Source of the DNA: Pseudomonas lurida
Lineage (GTDB): Bacteria > Pseudomonadota > Gammaproteobacteria > Pseudomonadales > Pseudomonadaceae
DNA length: 64,000 bases
NCBI RefSeq assembly: GCF_013522705.1
Contig: NZ_JAAMRE010000010.1
Span: 81,588 to 145,587, forward strand
Reading direction: 5' to 3'
Below are positions 46,915-56,190 of this stretch, piece by piece. Each line of letters opens with the position of its first letter. Positions within the stretch are counted from its first letter, which is position 1. A program made the position numbers and the translations under genes. The notes under the pieces were generated by a model. It saw only the letters and a program-made list of their open reading frames with translations. It was not told the DNA's origin and searched no databases.

Positions 46915-48207
46915 TTACAAGATGTTCAGCGGGTATTGCGCGATCAGACGCAGCTCGTCGAGGGAGCCCGAGTAAACCTGATCAGACGAGCGATAGGTCG
47001 CTTGACGTACGCGCAGGCTCAGATCTTTGGCTGGACCGCTCTGGATCACGTATTTGGCTTCGATATCGCGTTCCCACTCTTTACCATTGTTAGTGGTCGA
47101 GGTGTTGGCGCCAGTACCTTTCACATAACGAGTCATGAAACTCAGACCTGGGATACCAAAGGTCGCCATGTTCAGGTCATAGCGAGCCTGGTAGGACTTC
47201 TCGTCTTCAGCGTTGAAGTCGGAACGGGCGATGGAGTTGGCCAGGAAAATCGTGCCGCCGCCGTCTACGCCGTAACCGTACTGGCCGTCGCCGCTGACCT
47301 TCTGTGCTGCCAGGGTGAAGGTGTGAGCGCCAATGGTGTACGCGCCTTGCAGGCTGAACGCACGGTTGTCGAGCTTGGTGGTGCTGTCTTTGTCAGCACG
47401 TACCAGGCCGGCGCCGTCGCTCTTGGTGTCGTAGATGTTGAAGTCGACAGCCACGGACTGGTCGTCGCTGAGCGCGTGGGTCCAGTTCACGTTGGCGTAG
47501 ATCTTCTTCCAATAGTCTTCCACTTTGGAGTAGTAGAGGCTGGTGGTGACCTCAGGGGTCCAAGAGTACACGCCGCCCAAGAAGTTGGCATCGCGCAGGC
47601 CGCGTTTCGAGCCTGGTTCAGAGCTGCCGATACTGTCGCGATAGGTTTGATCCTGCGCAACGATCGAGGTGAAATGACCGGCTTCCAGTTTCAGATCTTT
47701 GATTTCGTTGCTGGTGATGGAAACGCCCTGCGGCAGTTCCGGCAGCAGGCGGCTGTCATCGGAGGCGAATACTGGGGCAGTAGTGTATTGATCACCAACC
47801 TTCAAGACGGTGTTGGAAATACGGAACTTCACGGCAGCGCCGGCTTTGGAGTAGTCATCTTGCGAACGACCGTCGGACCCTTCTGGGAAAAGGCCGGTAC
47901 CTGCACGACCTTTGCCGCTATCGAGCTTGACGCCCAGCAGGCCGATGACATCAACACCAACACCGATGGTGCCTTGGGTGTAGCCTGAGCTGAACAGACC
48001 ATGGAAGCCCAGACCCGTTTCTTCGATACGGCTTTGCTCAGCATCATGGTTACGGCGGTCACGGCTGAAGTACAAAGCACGCGTCAGAATGCTTGCTGTA
48101 CTGTCTTCGATAAAACCCTTGGAATCGTCCTGGGCGGACGCCATTGCGAACTGCGAGGTACCGGCTGAAACAGCCAGTGCGATCATGCTCCACTTCATCA
48201 CGCGCAT
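46915..48207 (-). CDS. oprD: OprD-family outer-membrane porin
   Basis: The 430-residue precursor has a signal peptide (MKWSMIALAVSAGTSQFAMASAQ) and an 18-strand OprD-type barrel with the conserved GFIEDSTASILTRALYFSRDRR and the aromatic-rich strand ends, and closes in LRLIAQYPLNIL. OprD proteins take up basic amino acids and similar small substrates and admit carbapenems in P. aeruginosa. The neighbours (HIT, slyX, cold-shock, dps) match the PAO1 oprD locus, so positional orthology is likely, but specificity among OprD paralogues is not proven. ATG 48207 has AAAGGAG upstream. Codon use is strongly biased, as in abundant proteins. Confidence 0.88.
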   Translation of the reverse strand: MRVMKWSMIALAVSAGTSQFAMASAQDDSKGFIEDSTASILTRALYFSRDRRNHDAEQSRIEETGLGFHGLFSSGYTQGTIGVGVDVIGLLGVKLDSGKGRAGTGLFPEGSDGRSQDDYSKAGAAVKFRISNTVLKVGDQYTTAPVFASDDSRLLPELPQGVSITSNEIKDLKLEAGHFTSIVAQDQTYRDSIGSSEPGSKRGLRDANFLGGVYSWTPEVTTSLYYSKVEDYWKKIYANVNWTHALSDDQSVAVDFNIYDTKSDGAGLVRADKDSTTKLDNRAFSLQGAYTIGAHTFTLAAQKVSGDGQYGYGVDGGGTIFLANSIARSDFNAEDEKSYQARYDLNMATFGIPGLSFMTRYVKGTGANTSTTNNGKEWERDIEAKYVIQSGPAKDLSLRVRQATYRSSDQVYSGSLDELRLIAQYPLNIL

Positions 48208-48273
48208 CGTGATTTGCTCCTTTGGTTTTCGGAAGAGTACTGCCGTCCCACCTGTATTTTTATCTGGGCGGCT

Positions 48274-48286
48274 CTTTCTTTTTTGT
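48274..48286 (-). promoter_or_regulatory. Candidate Hfq/Crc A-rich motif in the oprD leader
   Basis: The minus strand reads CAAAAAAGAAAG, containing AAAAAGAA, which fits AAnAAnAA. It lies just after the candidate -10 box, far from the ribosome-binding site. Confidence 0.3.
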
Positions 48287-48395
48287 GTCGGCGCAAAGTT
48301 ATATCACGCGGACTCTATTGACGATACTTACCCATCTTTCCTTTCAGCTTCTTTACGAGGCTGTCGTAAATTGCTAGCTCCATGTCGCAAATTCA

Positions 48396-48418
48396 CAGTC
48401 CGGAATGTAACCGGACTG
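48396..48418. promoter_or_regulatory. Perfect inverted repeat upstream of oprD
   Basis: CAGTCCGG, a 7-nt spacer, then CCGGACTG. No T-run follows on either strand, so it looks like an operator for a dimeric regulator rather than a terminator. It is about 190-210 bp upstream of the oprD ATG. Confidence 0.5.
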
Positions 48419-48952
48419 ACAACTTCAATACTGTTTCAAAACGTCTTTGAAGGATTGAATGCTTCCCTGCCGTGCATTGAACCGCCGTTGTTTTTATCGC
48501 GAAACACCTGCTTCCGAACGGGTGCCGTTGCCGACGATGTGGGTGTGAATGCAACAAGCGTGCTCAAAGCGGTAACCGAATGTCATTTTTTCGTGAAAAA
48601 AGTTCCGTTCCTGTAAAAACCGCATAAGCACGGGCTTTTTACGCCCTTTTGTTTGGCCTTGACCGCCGCGTGCTCTGCCTGGTTGGGGTGAGCGCAAAAC
48701 GCCTAGCCGGATAAAACGTTACCGGTTCACCCCGAAAGTGAGTAATTGGCGGATCCCTTTGAAGCATGAGTGGGTCATTTTGGTGCATCCCGGTGAGGCC
48801 CATTCCAGCGTAGCTCAAATATTGGTCTGCATCGAAAGGGTGCGGATTTTCGCTTCGATGCCTCACAGGCTGATCCGCAATGGTCGTGAAGCGACAGGCA
48901 TTCAAAGGTATGCTGGGGCCCTGAATCTGACTTGCCCAATGGAGTGCCCGCG

Positions 48953-49378
48953 GTGTTCGCCTTAGATCAACGCCTGCAACAAGACACACTGGTCATCGGG
49001 GACTTCCCGCTGTGCCGCCTGCTGCTGTCCAACGACTCGAACTACCCGTGGTTTATCCTGGTCCCGCGCATCAACGGTATCAGCGAGGTGTTTCATCTGG
49101 ATGTCGCAGATCAACAAAAGCTCTGGGAAGAGACGACCGGTCTGGCGCAGTTGCTAAACGACGGTCTGGGCGCGGATAAAATGAATATCGGCGCGCTGGG
49201 CAACGTCGTCAGCCAGTTGCACGTGCATGTGATCGTGCGCAAGCGTGATGACGTCGCGTGGCCTGCGCCGGTATGGGGCAAGCATCCTGCTCGCCCTTAT
49301 ACGCAAGAACAGGTGGCGGCATTGCGTGCGCGTCTGCGCGAGCTGCTACCCGTCGACTTCAATTTTGCCCAGGGCTGA
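48953..49378 (+). CDS. HIT-family nucleotide hydrolase/transferase-like protein
   Basis: The 141-residue protein has the histidine-triad motif LHVHVIVR near residue 90 and the upstream region WFILVPRINGISEV. HIT proteins hydrolyse adenosine phosphoramidates and related nucleotides. The start is GTG 48953 (MFALDQRLQQDTL), with GGAG 9 nt upstream; an ATG 21 nt earlier lacks a site. slyX starts 4 bp after its stop, indicating an operon. Confidence 0.87.
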   Translation: MFALDQRLQQDTLVIGDFPLCRLLLSNDSNYPWFILVPRINGISEVFHLDVADQQKLWEETTGLAQLLNDGLGADKMNIGALGNVVSQLHVHVIVRKRDDVAWPAPVWGKHPARPYTQEQVAALRARLRELLPVDFNFAQG

Positions 49379-49381
49379 ATC

Positions 49382-49588
49382 ATGGACTTGCAAGAGCGTG
49401 TTACCGACCTGGAAAGCCGCCTGGCCTTTCAGGATGACACCATCGAGACCCTCAACGACATCCTGGTCACGCAGCAACGCGCGGTCGAGCGCCTGCAGTT
49501 GCAGATAACTGCGCTGCTCAAGCGCCAGGAAGAGATGGGCGGCCAATTCGAAACCTCCGAAGAAGAAGCACCACCGCCTCACTATTAA
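49382..49588 (+). CDS. slyX: SlyX-family coiled-coil protein
   Basis: The 68-residue protein is one long heptad-patterned helix ([20 protein letters not shown] and [19 protein letters not shown]) ending in the PPHY tail typical of SlyX. Biochemical role unknown. It follows the HIT gene by 3 bp, and a terminator hairpin closes the pair. Confidence 0.9.
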   Translation: MDLQERVTDLESRLAFQDDTIETLNDILVTQQRAVERLQLQITALLKRQEEMGGQFETSEEEAPPPHY

Positions 49589-49598
49589 TGGCGCCATG

Positions 49599-49639
49599 AA
49601 AAAACCGCGACCCAGCCAGGCTGGATCGCGGTTTTTTTT
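49599..49639. terminator. Bidirectional terminator between slyX and cold-shock gene
   Basis: AAAACCGCGA-CCCAGCC pairs with GGCTGG-TCGCGGTTTT (one bulge), with a T-run of eight. Confidence 0.88.
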
Positions 49640-49656
49640 GCTGCGGGCAGCTCGAC

Positions 49657-50259
49657 TCAGCGGCGCGGCAGTGCGGCAATCACGTCTTCGGCTTGCAAGC
49701 CTTTGTCGCGATTCATGACGGAGAACTCCACGCGCTGGCCTTCCACCAGGACGCGATGGCCTTCGCCGCGAATGGCCCGGAAGTGGACGAAAATATCATC
49801 GCCCGAATCCCGGGAAATAAAGCCGAAGCCTTTGGAGGTGTTGAACCACTTGACGGTACCGGTATCCCGATTGGTCATGTCGTAGGTTTGCGACGCGGCC
49901 GCCGGGGACGAGCGGTAGAAGCTGATGGCCAGGTGAAGAACAATGGCGACCACAGCAATGACCAAGCTGAGCAGGATGGCCGGGTGGCCGCCGACTTCAG
50001 GCATGGGTGCCAGGAGGGTGAGGGTTTGTACGACGACGGTCAGTACCAGCAGCGCGCTGACCAAGTTTTGCAGTTGATGACGAGTGCCCTTGTTCCAATA
50101 AGGAATCACGGGTGCCAGCGTCAGGTTGAGAAGGCCGAACAGAGCCAGATACAGCGCGTCGTGTTGTTGCAGGTACGGCAGGCTCTCTGGTTGCAGGCTC
50201 GGTATAAAGGACAGCAGCAACGCTGCAACGCCCGTTAGCAGGTGGACGATTTTCAACAT
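49657..50259 (-). CDS. Membrane-anchored cold-shock-domain protein
   Basis: The 200-residue protein has four predicted membrane helices in residues 1-115 ([80 protein letters not shown]). A C-terminal cold-shock domain follows (residues 132-200) with RNP1-like KGFGFISRD and RNP2-like DIFVHFRAI intact. It would place a single-strand nucleic-acid-binding domain on the inner membrane. The same gene lies beside dps in P. aeruginosa. The target is unknown. Confidence 0.9.
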   Translation of the reverse strand: MLKIVHLLTGVAALLLSFIPSLQPESLPYLQQHDALYLALFGLLNLTLAPVIPYWNKGTRHQLQNLVSALLVLTVVVQTLTLLAPMPEVGGHPAILLSLVIAVVAIVLHLAISFYRSSPAAASQTYDMTNRDTGTVKWFNTSKGFGFISRDSGDDIFVHFRAIRGEGHRVLVEGQRVEFSVMNRDKGLQAEDVIAALPRR

Positions 50260-50658
50260 TTTGATTAACTCACGTTAAGACGGATCACAAGGAAGAGCTG
50301 ACTGGCACGGTTCGCTTCTGAACAATGGGAGGCGTTGGGCACGTACGCGGGTATCAGCCTATGCCGGCCACCGCAGACATTAACGATGGCGACACGCTGC
50401 CTATTTAACAGCAAAGGCCGTGCCTTCTCAAATCAAGCATTTCGCGGTGTTGCGAAGGGTTGGGCATTTCCGGAGCAAACGCTTGTCCTAGACAGGTGCG
50501 GGTGGTTTGGGTGGATTATTTGAGAATGTTCCTACCGTGATCAGCGAATCGTCCGCATGGGCGATTTGCCGCACCTTGCCCGCTGCGCATCACCGGCGCT
50601 CTTGCTAGAGTGGTGCTGCATCTGCTCAATGAATGTTTGTCAATTGAAGGGGATAACC
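50260..50658. promoter_or_regulatory. Divergent intergenic region before dps-like gene
   Basis: This 399-bp gap is between divergent genes. A short open frame starting at 50335 has no ribosome-binding site. I see no RNA gene or strong repeat; only the two promoters are expected. Confidence 0.5.
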
Positions 50659-51132
50659 ATGGCAATCGATATCGGTATCAGTGAAGAAGATCGTAAATCC
50701 ATCGTCGATGGGCTTTCGCGCCTGCTTTCCGATACCTATGTACTGTACCTGAAGACCCATAACTTCCATTGGAACGTCACGGGCCCGATGTTTCGTACGC
50801 TGCACTTGATGTTTGAAGAGCAGTACAACGAGCTGGCGCTGGCGGTGGACTCCATTGCCGAGCGTATCCGTGCCCTCGGTTTCCCGGCGCCGGGTGCCTA
50901 TTCGGTCTACGCGCGCCTGTCTTCCATCAAGGAAGAGGAGGGTGTGCCCAGCGCTGAAGAGATGATCAAGCAATTGGTGGAAGGTCAGGAAGCGGTCACT
51001 CGTACCGCGCGTGGCATTTTTCCGCTGCTCGACAAGGTCAGCGACGAACCGACCGCGGACCTGCTGACCCAGCGGATGCAGGTGCACGAGAAAACCGCAT
51101 GGATGCTGCGTTCCCTGCTTGAGTCCAAGTAA
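50659..51132 (+). CDS. dps: Dps-like DNA-protecting ferritin
   Basis: The 157-residue protein has the Dps four-helix fold. The ferroxidase residues are in place: His in KTHNFHWNV, His in [10 protein letters not shown], and Asp/Glu in AVDSIAERI. It oxidises and stores iron and protects DNA from hydroxyl radicals, usually in stationary phase or oxidative stress. AAGGGG stands before ATG 50659. Same locus as in P. aeruginosa, between the cold-shock gene and aspS region. Confidence 0.9.
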   Translation: MAIDIGISEEDRKSIVDGLSRLLSDTYVLYLKTHNFHWNVTGPMFRTLHLMFEEQYNELALAVDSIAERIRALGFPAPGAYSVYARLSSIKEEEGVPSAEEMIKQLVEGQEAVTRTARGIFPLLDKVSDEPTADLLTQRMQVHEKTAWMLRSLLESK

Positions 51133-51314
51133 GGCTCGGCCCTGAGCGGCGCCGTCCTGGCGCCGCTTGCATGTTTCTGCGCACTTCCTGGCGTTGTCCT
51201 ACAGCTTTCAACTCCCTGTCTTCTGGCTCACCCCGCGCTTCGTGCTGTTTGATAGGCCCACTGCCCAATGGGAGAAACCCGTGGGCTGCTGTTTGGCAAT
51301 GGAGTGTCAGGTGT

Positions 51315-51656
51315 ATGTCACGTGCAGTATGTAATGGAGTTATGGAAGCCTGTGGCGTTCATAAGATAAAGGTCGATCCCTTTTCCAAGGGGTTCGACAT
51401 GGGGCTGGCAAGGCCGCTGTCTCGATCAGTCAGGCTCAACGGGTTCTCAACATGCCTGCGTCTTGAGCAGATCTATTGGAATATCCTGACGGAAATCGCC
51501 AGGCTCAACGCCTGTTCAGTCAGTGCGTTGCTGTCTTACGTCGATCGGGAAGTGCACTTGCGTTATGGGGGGGTGAAGAACTTCAGTGGTCTGGTCAGGG
51601 TGGTGTGCGTGGTTCACCTGCTAAAGGGGCGTGCGTCTTCGCCCAGCCCGGAGTAG
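51315..51656 (+). CDS. Ribbon-helix-helix domain protein
   Basis: The 113-residue protein begins MSRAVCNGVMEACGVHKIKV. Its core SRSVRLNGFSTCLRLEQIYW, ILTEIARLNACSVSALLSYV matches the ribbon-helix-helix (RHH_4-like) fold, whose beta-strand would contact DNA. ATG 51315 has GGAG 10 nt upstream; ATG 51342 (GGAGT just upstream) and a longer frame back to 51171 are alternatives. Standing alone between dps and aspS, it is a candidate small regulator rather than an antitoxin: no toxin gene is adjacent. Confidence 0.7.
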   Translation: MSRAVCNGVMEACGVHKIKVDPFSKGFDMGLARPLSRSVRLNGFSTCLRLEQIYWNILTEIARLNACSVSALLSYVDREVHLRYGGVKNFSGLVRVVCVVHLLKGRASSPSPE

Positions 51657-51824
51657 CCCGGGTGCCCGGTGCCGGTCCGCCATCCTGGCGGGCAGGCTTT
51701 CGGGCAGAAAGCCGGCTGCGCTGCCTCGATTAACCAGATATAATCCCGCGCTTTGCTGCGCAGGCCGGGGCTTTACCCTTCGGGCAGGCGTGGCGCAGTA
51801 ACGATCTGTTCGCGAGACATCGCC

Positions 51825-52046
51825 ATGCCCATGTACGACTATCAATGTGCTTCCTGCGGTCACCAGTTGGAAGCCATCCAGAAGATCAGCGCAGCACCGT
51901 TGGTCGATTGCCCGGCCTGCAAGGCCCCTGAGCTCAAGAAGATGTTGTCGATGCCGGGCTTCCGCCTGAGTGGCGGCGGCTGGTACGAGACCGATTTCAA
52001 GACCGGCGCCAAGAAGAACCTGGCGGGCGGCGACAAAGCAGACTGA
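51825..52046 (+). CDS. FmdB-family zinc-ribbon protein
   Basis: The 73-residue protein has two CxxC knuckles (CASCGH and CPACKA) in the FmdB pattern MPMYDYQCASCGHQLEAIQK, binding one zinc. Function is unclear; FmdB proteins are regulatory-like. ATG 51825 is preceded by GAGACATCG. A TATAAT box at 51739-51744 lies 80 bp upstream. aspS follows 110 bp later. Confidence 0.87.
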   Translation: MPMYDYQCASCGHQLEAIQKISAAPLVDCPACKAPELKKMLSMPGFRLSGGGWYETDFKTGAKKNLAGGDKAD

Positions 52047-52155
52047 GTTGAACTCTACGCGCAGGCTCCTGCATTATCCGTCCCCTGGCTTAAATGTCCG
52101 GTGACCGAGGCAGGCCTCCACCGAATTTCGAATTACGAGAAGTGAAACCACGACC

Positions 52156-53931
52156 ATGATGCGCAGCCACTATTGCGGCCAACTGAACGAGACCCTGGAA
52201 GGTCAGGAAATCACCCTTTGCGGATGGGTTCACCGTCGCCGCGACCACGGCGGGGTGATCTTCCTCGACATCCGTGATCGTGACGGTCTGGCCCAGGTGG
52301 TGTTCGACCCGGACCGCGCCGAGAGCTTCGCCGCCGCCGACCGCGTGCGCAGCGAGTACGTCGTGAAGATCACCGGCAAGGTGCGTCTGCGTCCGGCCGG
52401 TGCCGTGAACAAGAACATGGCCTCCGGCGGTATCGAGGTGTTGGGCTACGAGCTGGAAGTGTTGAACGAGTCGGAAACCCCGCCGTTCCCGCTCAACGAA
52501 TACTCCGATGTGGGCGAAGAGACCCGTCTGCGCTATCGCTTCCTGGACCTGCGCCGTCCTGAAATGGCCGAGAAGCTGCGTCTGCGTTCGCGCATGACCA
52601 CCAGTATCCGTCGTTTCCTCGACGAAAACGGCTTCCTTGACGTTGAAACGCCGATCCTGACCCGGGCCACCCCGGAAGGCGCGCGTGACTACCTGGTGCC
52701 TAGCCGTACCCACGCCGGTTCGTTCTTCGCGTTGCCGCAATCACCGCAGCTGTTCAAGCAACTGCTGATGGTGGCCGGCTTCGACCGTTACTACCAGATC
52801 GCCAAATGCTTCCGCGACGAAGACCTGCGCGCCGACCGCCAGCCGGAATTCACCCAGATCGACATCGAGACCAGCTTCCTCGATGAAAAAGAGATCATGG
52901 GTATCACCGAACAAATGATCCGCAACCTGTTCAAGGAAGTGCTGGACCTGGAGTTCGGTGACTTCCCGCACATGACGTTCGAAGAAGCCATGCGCCGCTA
53001 CGGTTCCGACAAGCCCGACCTGCGTAATCCGCTGGAACTGGTGGACGTGGCCGACCAGCTTAAAGAAGTCGACTTCAAGGTGTTCAGCGGCCCGGCCAAC
53101 GACCCTAAATGCCGCATCGCCGCTCTGCGCGTGCCTGGCGGCGCGAGCATGCCGCGCAAGCAGATCGACGACTACACCAAGTTTGTCGGCATCTACGGTG
53201 CCAAGGGCCTGGCGTACATCAAGGTCAACGAGCGCGCCAACGGCGTTGACGGCCTGCAGTCGCCGATTGTGAAGAACATCCCGGAAGCCAACCTGAATGT
53301 GATCCTTGATCGCGTCGGTGCGGTCGATGGCGATATCGTGTTCTTCGGCGCCGACAAGGCCAAGATCGTCAGCGAGGCCCTGGGCGCACTGCGTATCAAG
53401 CTCGGTCACGACCTGAACCTGCTGACCTGCGAGTGGGCGCCGATGTGGGTGGTTGACTTCCCGATGTTCGAAGAGAACGACGACGGCAGCTTCAGCGCCT
53501 TGCACCACCCGTTCACCGCGCCGAAATGCTCGCCTGCAGAGTTGGAAGCCAATCCGGCAGGCGCTTTGTCCCGAGCCTACGATATGGTGCTCAACGGCAC
53601 CGAGTTGGGTGGCGGTTCGATCCGTATCCACCGCAAAGAGATGCAGCAAGCGGTTTTCCGTCTGCTGGGCATCAACGAAGCGGAACAGGAAGAGAAATTC
53701 GGCTTCCTGCTCGACGCCTTGAAATACGGTGCACCGCCACACGGTGGCCTGGCGTTCGGTCTGGACCGCCTGGTGATGCTGATGACCGGCGCCCAGTCGA
53801 TCCGTGAAGTGATCGCCTTCCCGAAAACCCAGAGTGCTGCTGATGTGATGACGCAGGCTCCGGGCGTAGTCGATGCCAAGGCGTTGCGTGAACTGCACAT
53901 CCGCCTGCGCGAGACGCCGAAGGCTGAGTAA
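52156..53931 (+). CDS. aspS: Aspartyl-tRNA synthetase (probably non-discriminating)
   Basis: The 591-residue class II synthetase has an N-terminal OB-fold anticodon domain ([20 protein letters not shown]), motif 2 ([20 protein letters not shown]) and motif 3 (GLDRLVMLM), with the bacterial GAD insertion between. It charges tRNA-Asp. In pseudomonads the enzyme also aspartylates tRNA-Asn for the GatCAB route; that is family knowledge, not visible directly. ATG 52156 ([10 protein letters not shown]) or the next Met are both possible starts. The codon bias is strong. Confidence 0.96.
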   Translation: MMRSHYCGQLNETLEGQEITLCGWVHRRRDHGGVIFLDIRDRDGLAQVVFDPDRAESFAAADRVRSEYVVKITGKVRLRPAGAVNKNMASGGIEVLGYELEVLNESETPPFPLNEYSDVGEETRLRYRFLDLRRPEMAEKLRLRSRMTTSIRRFLDENGFLDVETPILTRATPEGARDYLVPSRTHAGSFFALPQSPQLFKQLLMVAGFDRYYQIAKCFRDEDLRADRQPEFTQIDIETSFLDEKEIMGITEQMIRNLFKEVLDLEFGDFPHMTFEEAMRRYGSDKPDLRNPLELVDVADQLKEVDFKVFSGPANDPKCRIAALRVPGGASMPRKQIDDYTKFVGIYGAKGLAYIKVNERANGVDGLQSPIVKNIPEANLNVILDRVGAVDGDIVFFGADKAKIVSEALGALRIKLGHDLNLLTCEWAPMWVVDFPMFEENDDGSFSALHHPFTAPKCSPAELEANPAGALSRAYDMVLNGTELGGGSIRIHRKEMQQAVFRLLGINEAEQEEKFGFLLDALKYGAPPHGGLAFGLDRLVMLMTGAQSIREVIAFPKTQSAADVMTQAPGVVDAKALRELHIRLRETPKAE

Positions 53932-53969
53932 GGCTGCTGCGTGGAAGCGCACTGAGGTTTACGCAGTCT

Positions 53970-53999
53970 AAAAAGGCGCATCTTCGGATGCGCCTTTGC
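53970..53999 (+). terminator. Terminator of aspS with UUCG loop
   Basis: AAGGCGCATC pairs with GATGCGCCTT around a TTCG tetraloop (53973-53996). Confidence 0.85.
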
Positions 54000-54080
54000 G
54001 TTCCAAGGGCTGTGTTCAACAGATAGAAATCCGGCCTGGGGCAGGATTGACAAGGTTTCTAGAGAATTCGGAGTTGTGTT

Positions 54081-54827
54081 ATGGCTGGCCATTCCAAGTG
54101 GGCGAACATCAAGCACCGCAAAGAGCGTCAGGATGCCAAGAAAGGCAAGATTTTTACCAAGTGGATCCGCGAACTGACCGTCGCTGCCCGTCAGGGTGGT
54201 GGTGATCCAGGTTCCAACCCGCGTCTGCGCCTGGCTCTGGACAAGGCGCTCGGCGCCAACATGAGCCGCGACATTATCGATCGCGCCGTGGCCCGTGGGG
54301 CCGGCGCGGCCGACACCGATGATATGGTCGAATTGACCTACGAAGGCTACGGCCCGGGCGGTGTGGCGGTAATGGTCGAATGCATGACCGACAACCGCAA
54401 TCGCACCGCGGCTGCCGTGCGCCATGCGTTCAGCAAGTGCGGTGGCAACCTCGGTACTGACGGGTCGGTGTCCTACCTGTTCGAGCGCAAGGGGCAGATT
54501 ACCTTCGCGCCGGGCACCGATGAAGACGCGCTGATGGAAGCGGCGATGGAGGCGGATGCCGATGATGTGGTGACCAACGAGGATGGCTCCATCGATGTGT
54601 TCACCTCGTTTGCCAGCTTTTATGCCGTGCGTAACGCGTTGGAGGCTGCCGGTTTCAAAGGCACCGACGCGGAAATCGTCATGCTGCCGACCACCAGCGC
54701 TGAATTGGACCTGGACGGCGCGCAGAAAGTGTTGAAATTGCTGGATATGCTTGAAGATCTGGACGATGTACAAAACGTCTATTCGAATGCCGACATTCCA
54801 GAGTCAGTGGCCGAACAGCTGGGCTGA
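54081..54827 (+). CDS. YebC/PmpR-family transcriptional regulator
   Basis: The 248-residue protein starts [20 protein letters not shown], the exact YebC signature, and continues with [19 protein letters not shown] and [15 protein letters not shown]. In P. aeruginosa the homologue PmpR represses pqsR; other YebC proteins act at the ribosome on polyproline stalls. The start and length are typical. It lies between aspS and ruvC as in PAO1. Confidence 0.95.
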   Translation: MAGHSKWANIKHRKERQDAKKGKIFTKWIRELTVAARQGGGDPGSNPRLRLALDKALGANMSRDIIDRAVARGAGAADTDDMVELTYEGYGPGGVAVMVECMTDNRNRTAAAVRHAFSKCGGNLGTDGSVSYLFERKGQITFAPGTDEDALMEAAMEADADDVVTNEDGSIDVFTSFASFYAVRNALEAAGFKGTDAEIVMLPTTSAELDLDGAQKVLKLLDMLEDLDDVQNVYSNADIPESVAEQLG

Positions 54828-54846
54828 AGTGCGATGTGGCTTCATT

Positions 54847-54935
54847 GTGGGAGGGGGCTTGCACCTCGATAGCGGTGTATCAGTGGCTGTATGGGGTGAC
54901 TGATACGCTGCAATCGGGGGCAAGCCCCCTCCCAC
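54847..54935. repeat. Complete GI-type REPIN
   Basis: GTGGGAGGGGGCTTGC (54847-54862) and its exact reverse complement (54920-54935) flank an imperfect hairpin core (GCGGTGTATCAGTGGCTG ... GTGACTGATACGCTGC). It lies between yebC and ruvC, which run in the same direction. Confidence 0.9.
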
Positions 54936-54986
54936 ATTGAATTTTCCCTGTATCAAAAAATGTGTTTAACCCAACCCGCAGGCGTT

Positions 54987-55511
54987 ATGACTTTAATCCT
55001 AGGTATCGACCCCGGTTCGCGCATCACCGGTTTTGGCGTGGTGCAACACACCCCGCGCGGCTGTGTGTATGTTGCGTCGGGCTGTATCCGTACCGGTTCG
55101 GGTGAATTGGCCGAGCGCCTGCAGATCGTTTATCGGGGCGTGCGCGAAGTTATCCAGACCTACGGCCCGGTCACCATGGGTATTGAAAAAGTGTTCATGG
55201 CGAAAAACGCCGATTCCGCGTTGAAACTGGGCCAGGCCCGTGGCGCGGCCATCGTCGCCGGCGCGGAGGAGAGCATGGAGATCGCCGAGTACACCGCGAC
55301 CCAGGTCAAGCAGGCCGTGGTCGGCACCGGCGCCGCCAACAAAGAGCAGGTGCAGATGATGGTCATGCACATGCTCAAGCTCACCGCAAAACCGCAGATT
55401 GACGCCTCTGACGCCCTGGCCATTGCCATTTGCCATGCCCATACCCGTTCCAGCCTGCTGCCTCACGGCCTCGGTACGGCACGCAGTCGTGGCGGGCGCC
55501 TGCGTCTCTGA
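54987..55511 (+). CDS. ruvC: RuvC Holliday-junction resolvase
   Basis: The 174-residue endonuclease nicks four-way junctions. Catalytic acids are readable: Asp7 in [10 protein letters not shown], Glu in [10 protein letters not shown], and two Asp in [18 protein letters not shown] 54987 is preferred over a frame extension to 54960. First gene of ruvCAB. Confidence 0.95.
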   Translation: MTLILGIDPGSRITGFGVVQHTPRGCVYVASGCIRTGSGELAERLQIVYRGVREVIQTYGPVTMGIEKVFMAKNADSALKLGQARGAAIVAGAEESMEIAEYTATQVKQAVVGTGAANKEQVQMMVMHMLKLTAKPQIDASDALAIAICHAHTRSSLLPHGLGTARSRGGRLRL

Positions 55512-55578
55512 TAGCATCAGCGCAATCGTGATTTCCGGTCAGGCGTTGATCTGACCCTAAGTGTTAAGGATCTGTACC

Positions 55579-56190
55579 GTGATTGGACGTTTGCGCGGCA
55601 TCCTGGCTGAAAAACAGCCGCCGCACCTGATTCTGGACGTCAATGGGCTGGGGTATGAGCTGGAAGTCCCCATGACGACTCTGTATCGCCTGCCATCGGT
55701 CGGCGAGCCGATAACCCTGCATACCCATCTGGTGGTGCGCGAAGATGCGCAATTGCTCTATGGTTTCATTGGCAAGCGCGACCGCGATTTCTTCCGCGAA
55801 CTGATCCGGTTGAATGGCGTAGGGCCCAAATTGGCACTCGCCTTGATGTCGAGCCTGGAGGTGGACGAGCTGGTGCGTGCCGTCTCGGCGCAGGACACCT
55901 CGGCGCTGACCAAGGTGCCAGGTGTGGGCAAGAAGACTGCCGAGCGCCTGCTGGTGGAACTCAAAGACCGCTTTAAAGCCTGGGAAGTGGTGCCGAGCAT
56001 GTTCGCATTGGTTCCGAACCAGCCGGATATGCCGGCGGGCCAGGTTGCGAGCGCTGAAAGCGACGCCGTCAGTGCGCTGATCTCCCTGGGCTACAAGCCG
56101 CAGGAAGCCAGCAAAGCCGTGTCGGCGATCAAGGACAAGAACCTGAGCAGTGAAGACATGATCCGCCGCGCCCTGAAGGGAATGATTTAA
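55579..56190 (+). CDS. ruvA: RuvA, Holliday-junction-binding subunit
   Basis: The 203-residue protein starts at GTG 55579 ([20 protein letters not shown]) with AAGGA 9 nt upstream. OB-fold domain, the two helix-hairpin-helix segments ([16 protein letters not shown] and [16 protein letters not shown]) and the C-terminal RuvB-contact domain are present. It docks RuvB on junctions for branch migration. Confidence 0.95.
   Translation: MIGRLRGILAEKQPPHLILDVNGLGYELEVPMTTLYRLPSVGEPITLHTHLVVREDAQLLYGFIGKRDRDFFRELIRLNGVGPKLALALMSSLEVDELVRAVSAQDTSALTKVPGVGKKTAERLLVELKDRFKAWEVVPSMFALVPNQPDMPAGQVASAESDAVSALISLGYKPQEASKAVSAIKDKNLSSEDMIRRALKGMI

Larger units (their letters stand above)
48208..48952. promoter_or_regulatory. 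Long intergenic region upstream of oprD and HIT genes
   Basis: This 745-bp gap is less GC-rich than its surroundings. It should carry the oprD promoter (a TATAAC box reads leftward at 48298-48303) and the HIT-gene promoter. A perfect 8-bp inverted repeat lies at 48396-48418. Open frames here have no ribosome-binding site or recognisable product. The stretch 48590-48660 holds several T- and A-runs but no clean hairpin, so I do not call an sRNA. Confidence 0.55.

Noticed and set aside
48590..48700. Small RNA with terminator upstream of the HIT gene
   Set aside because: GGGC/GCCC arms near 48640 are only 4 bp and there is no convincing promoter; runs of T alone are not enough.
50303..50318. TGGCAC at 50303 as a sigma-54 promoter of dps
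   Set aside because: The GC of the -12 element is missing at the required spacing (TT instead of GC).
51171..51314. N-terminal extension of the ribbon-helix-helix gene to 51171
   Set aside because: The added 48 residues are Ser/Pro/Arg/Cys-rich with no family similarity, while a GGAG precedes ATG 51315.
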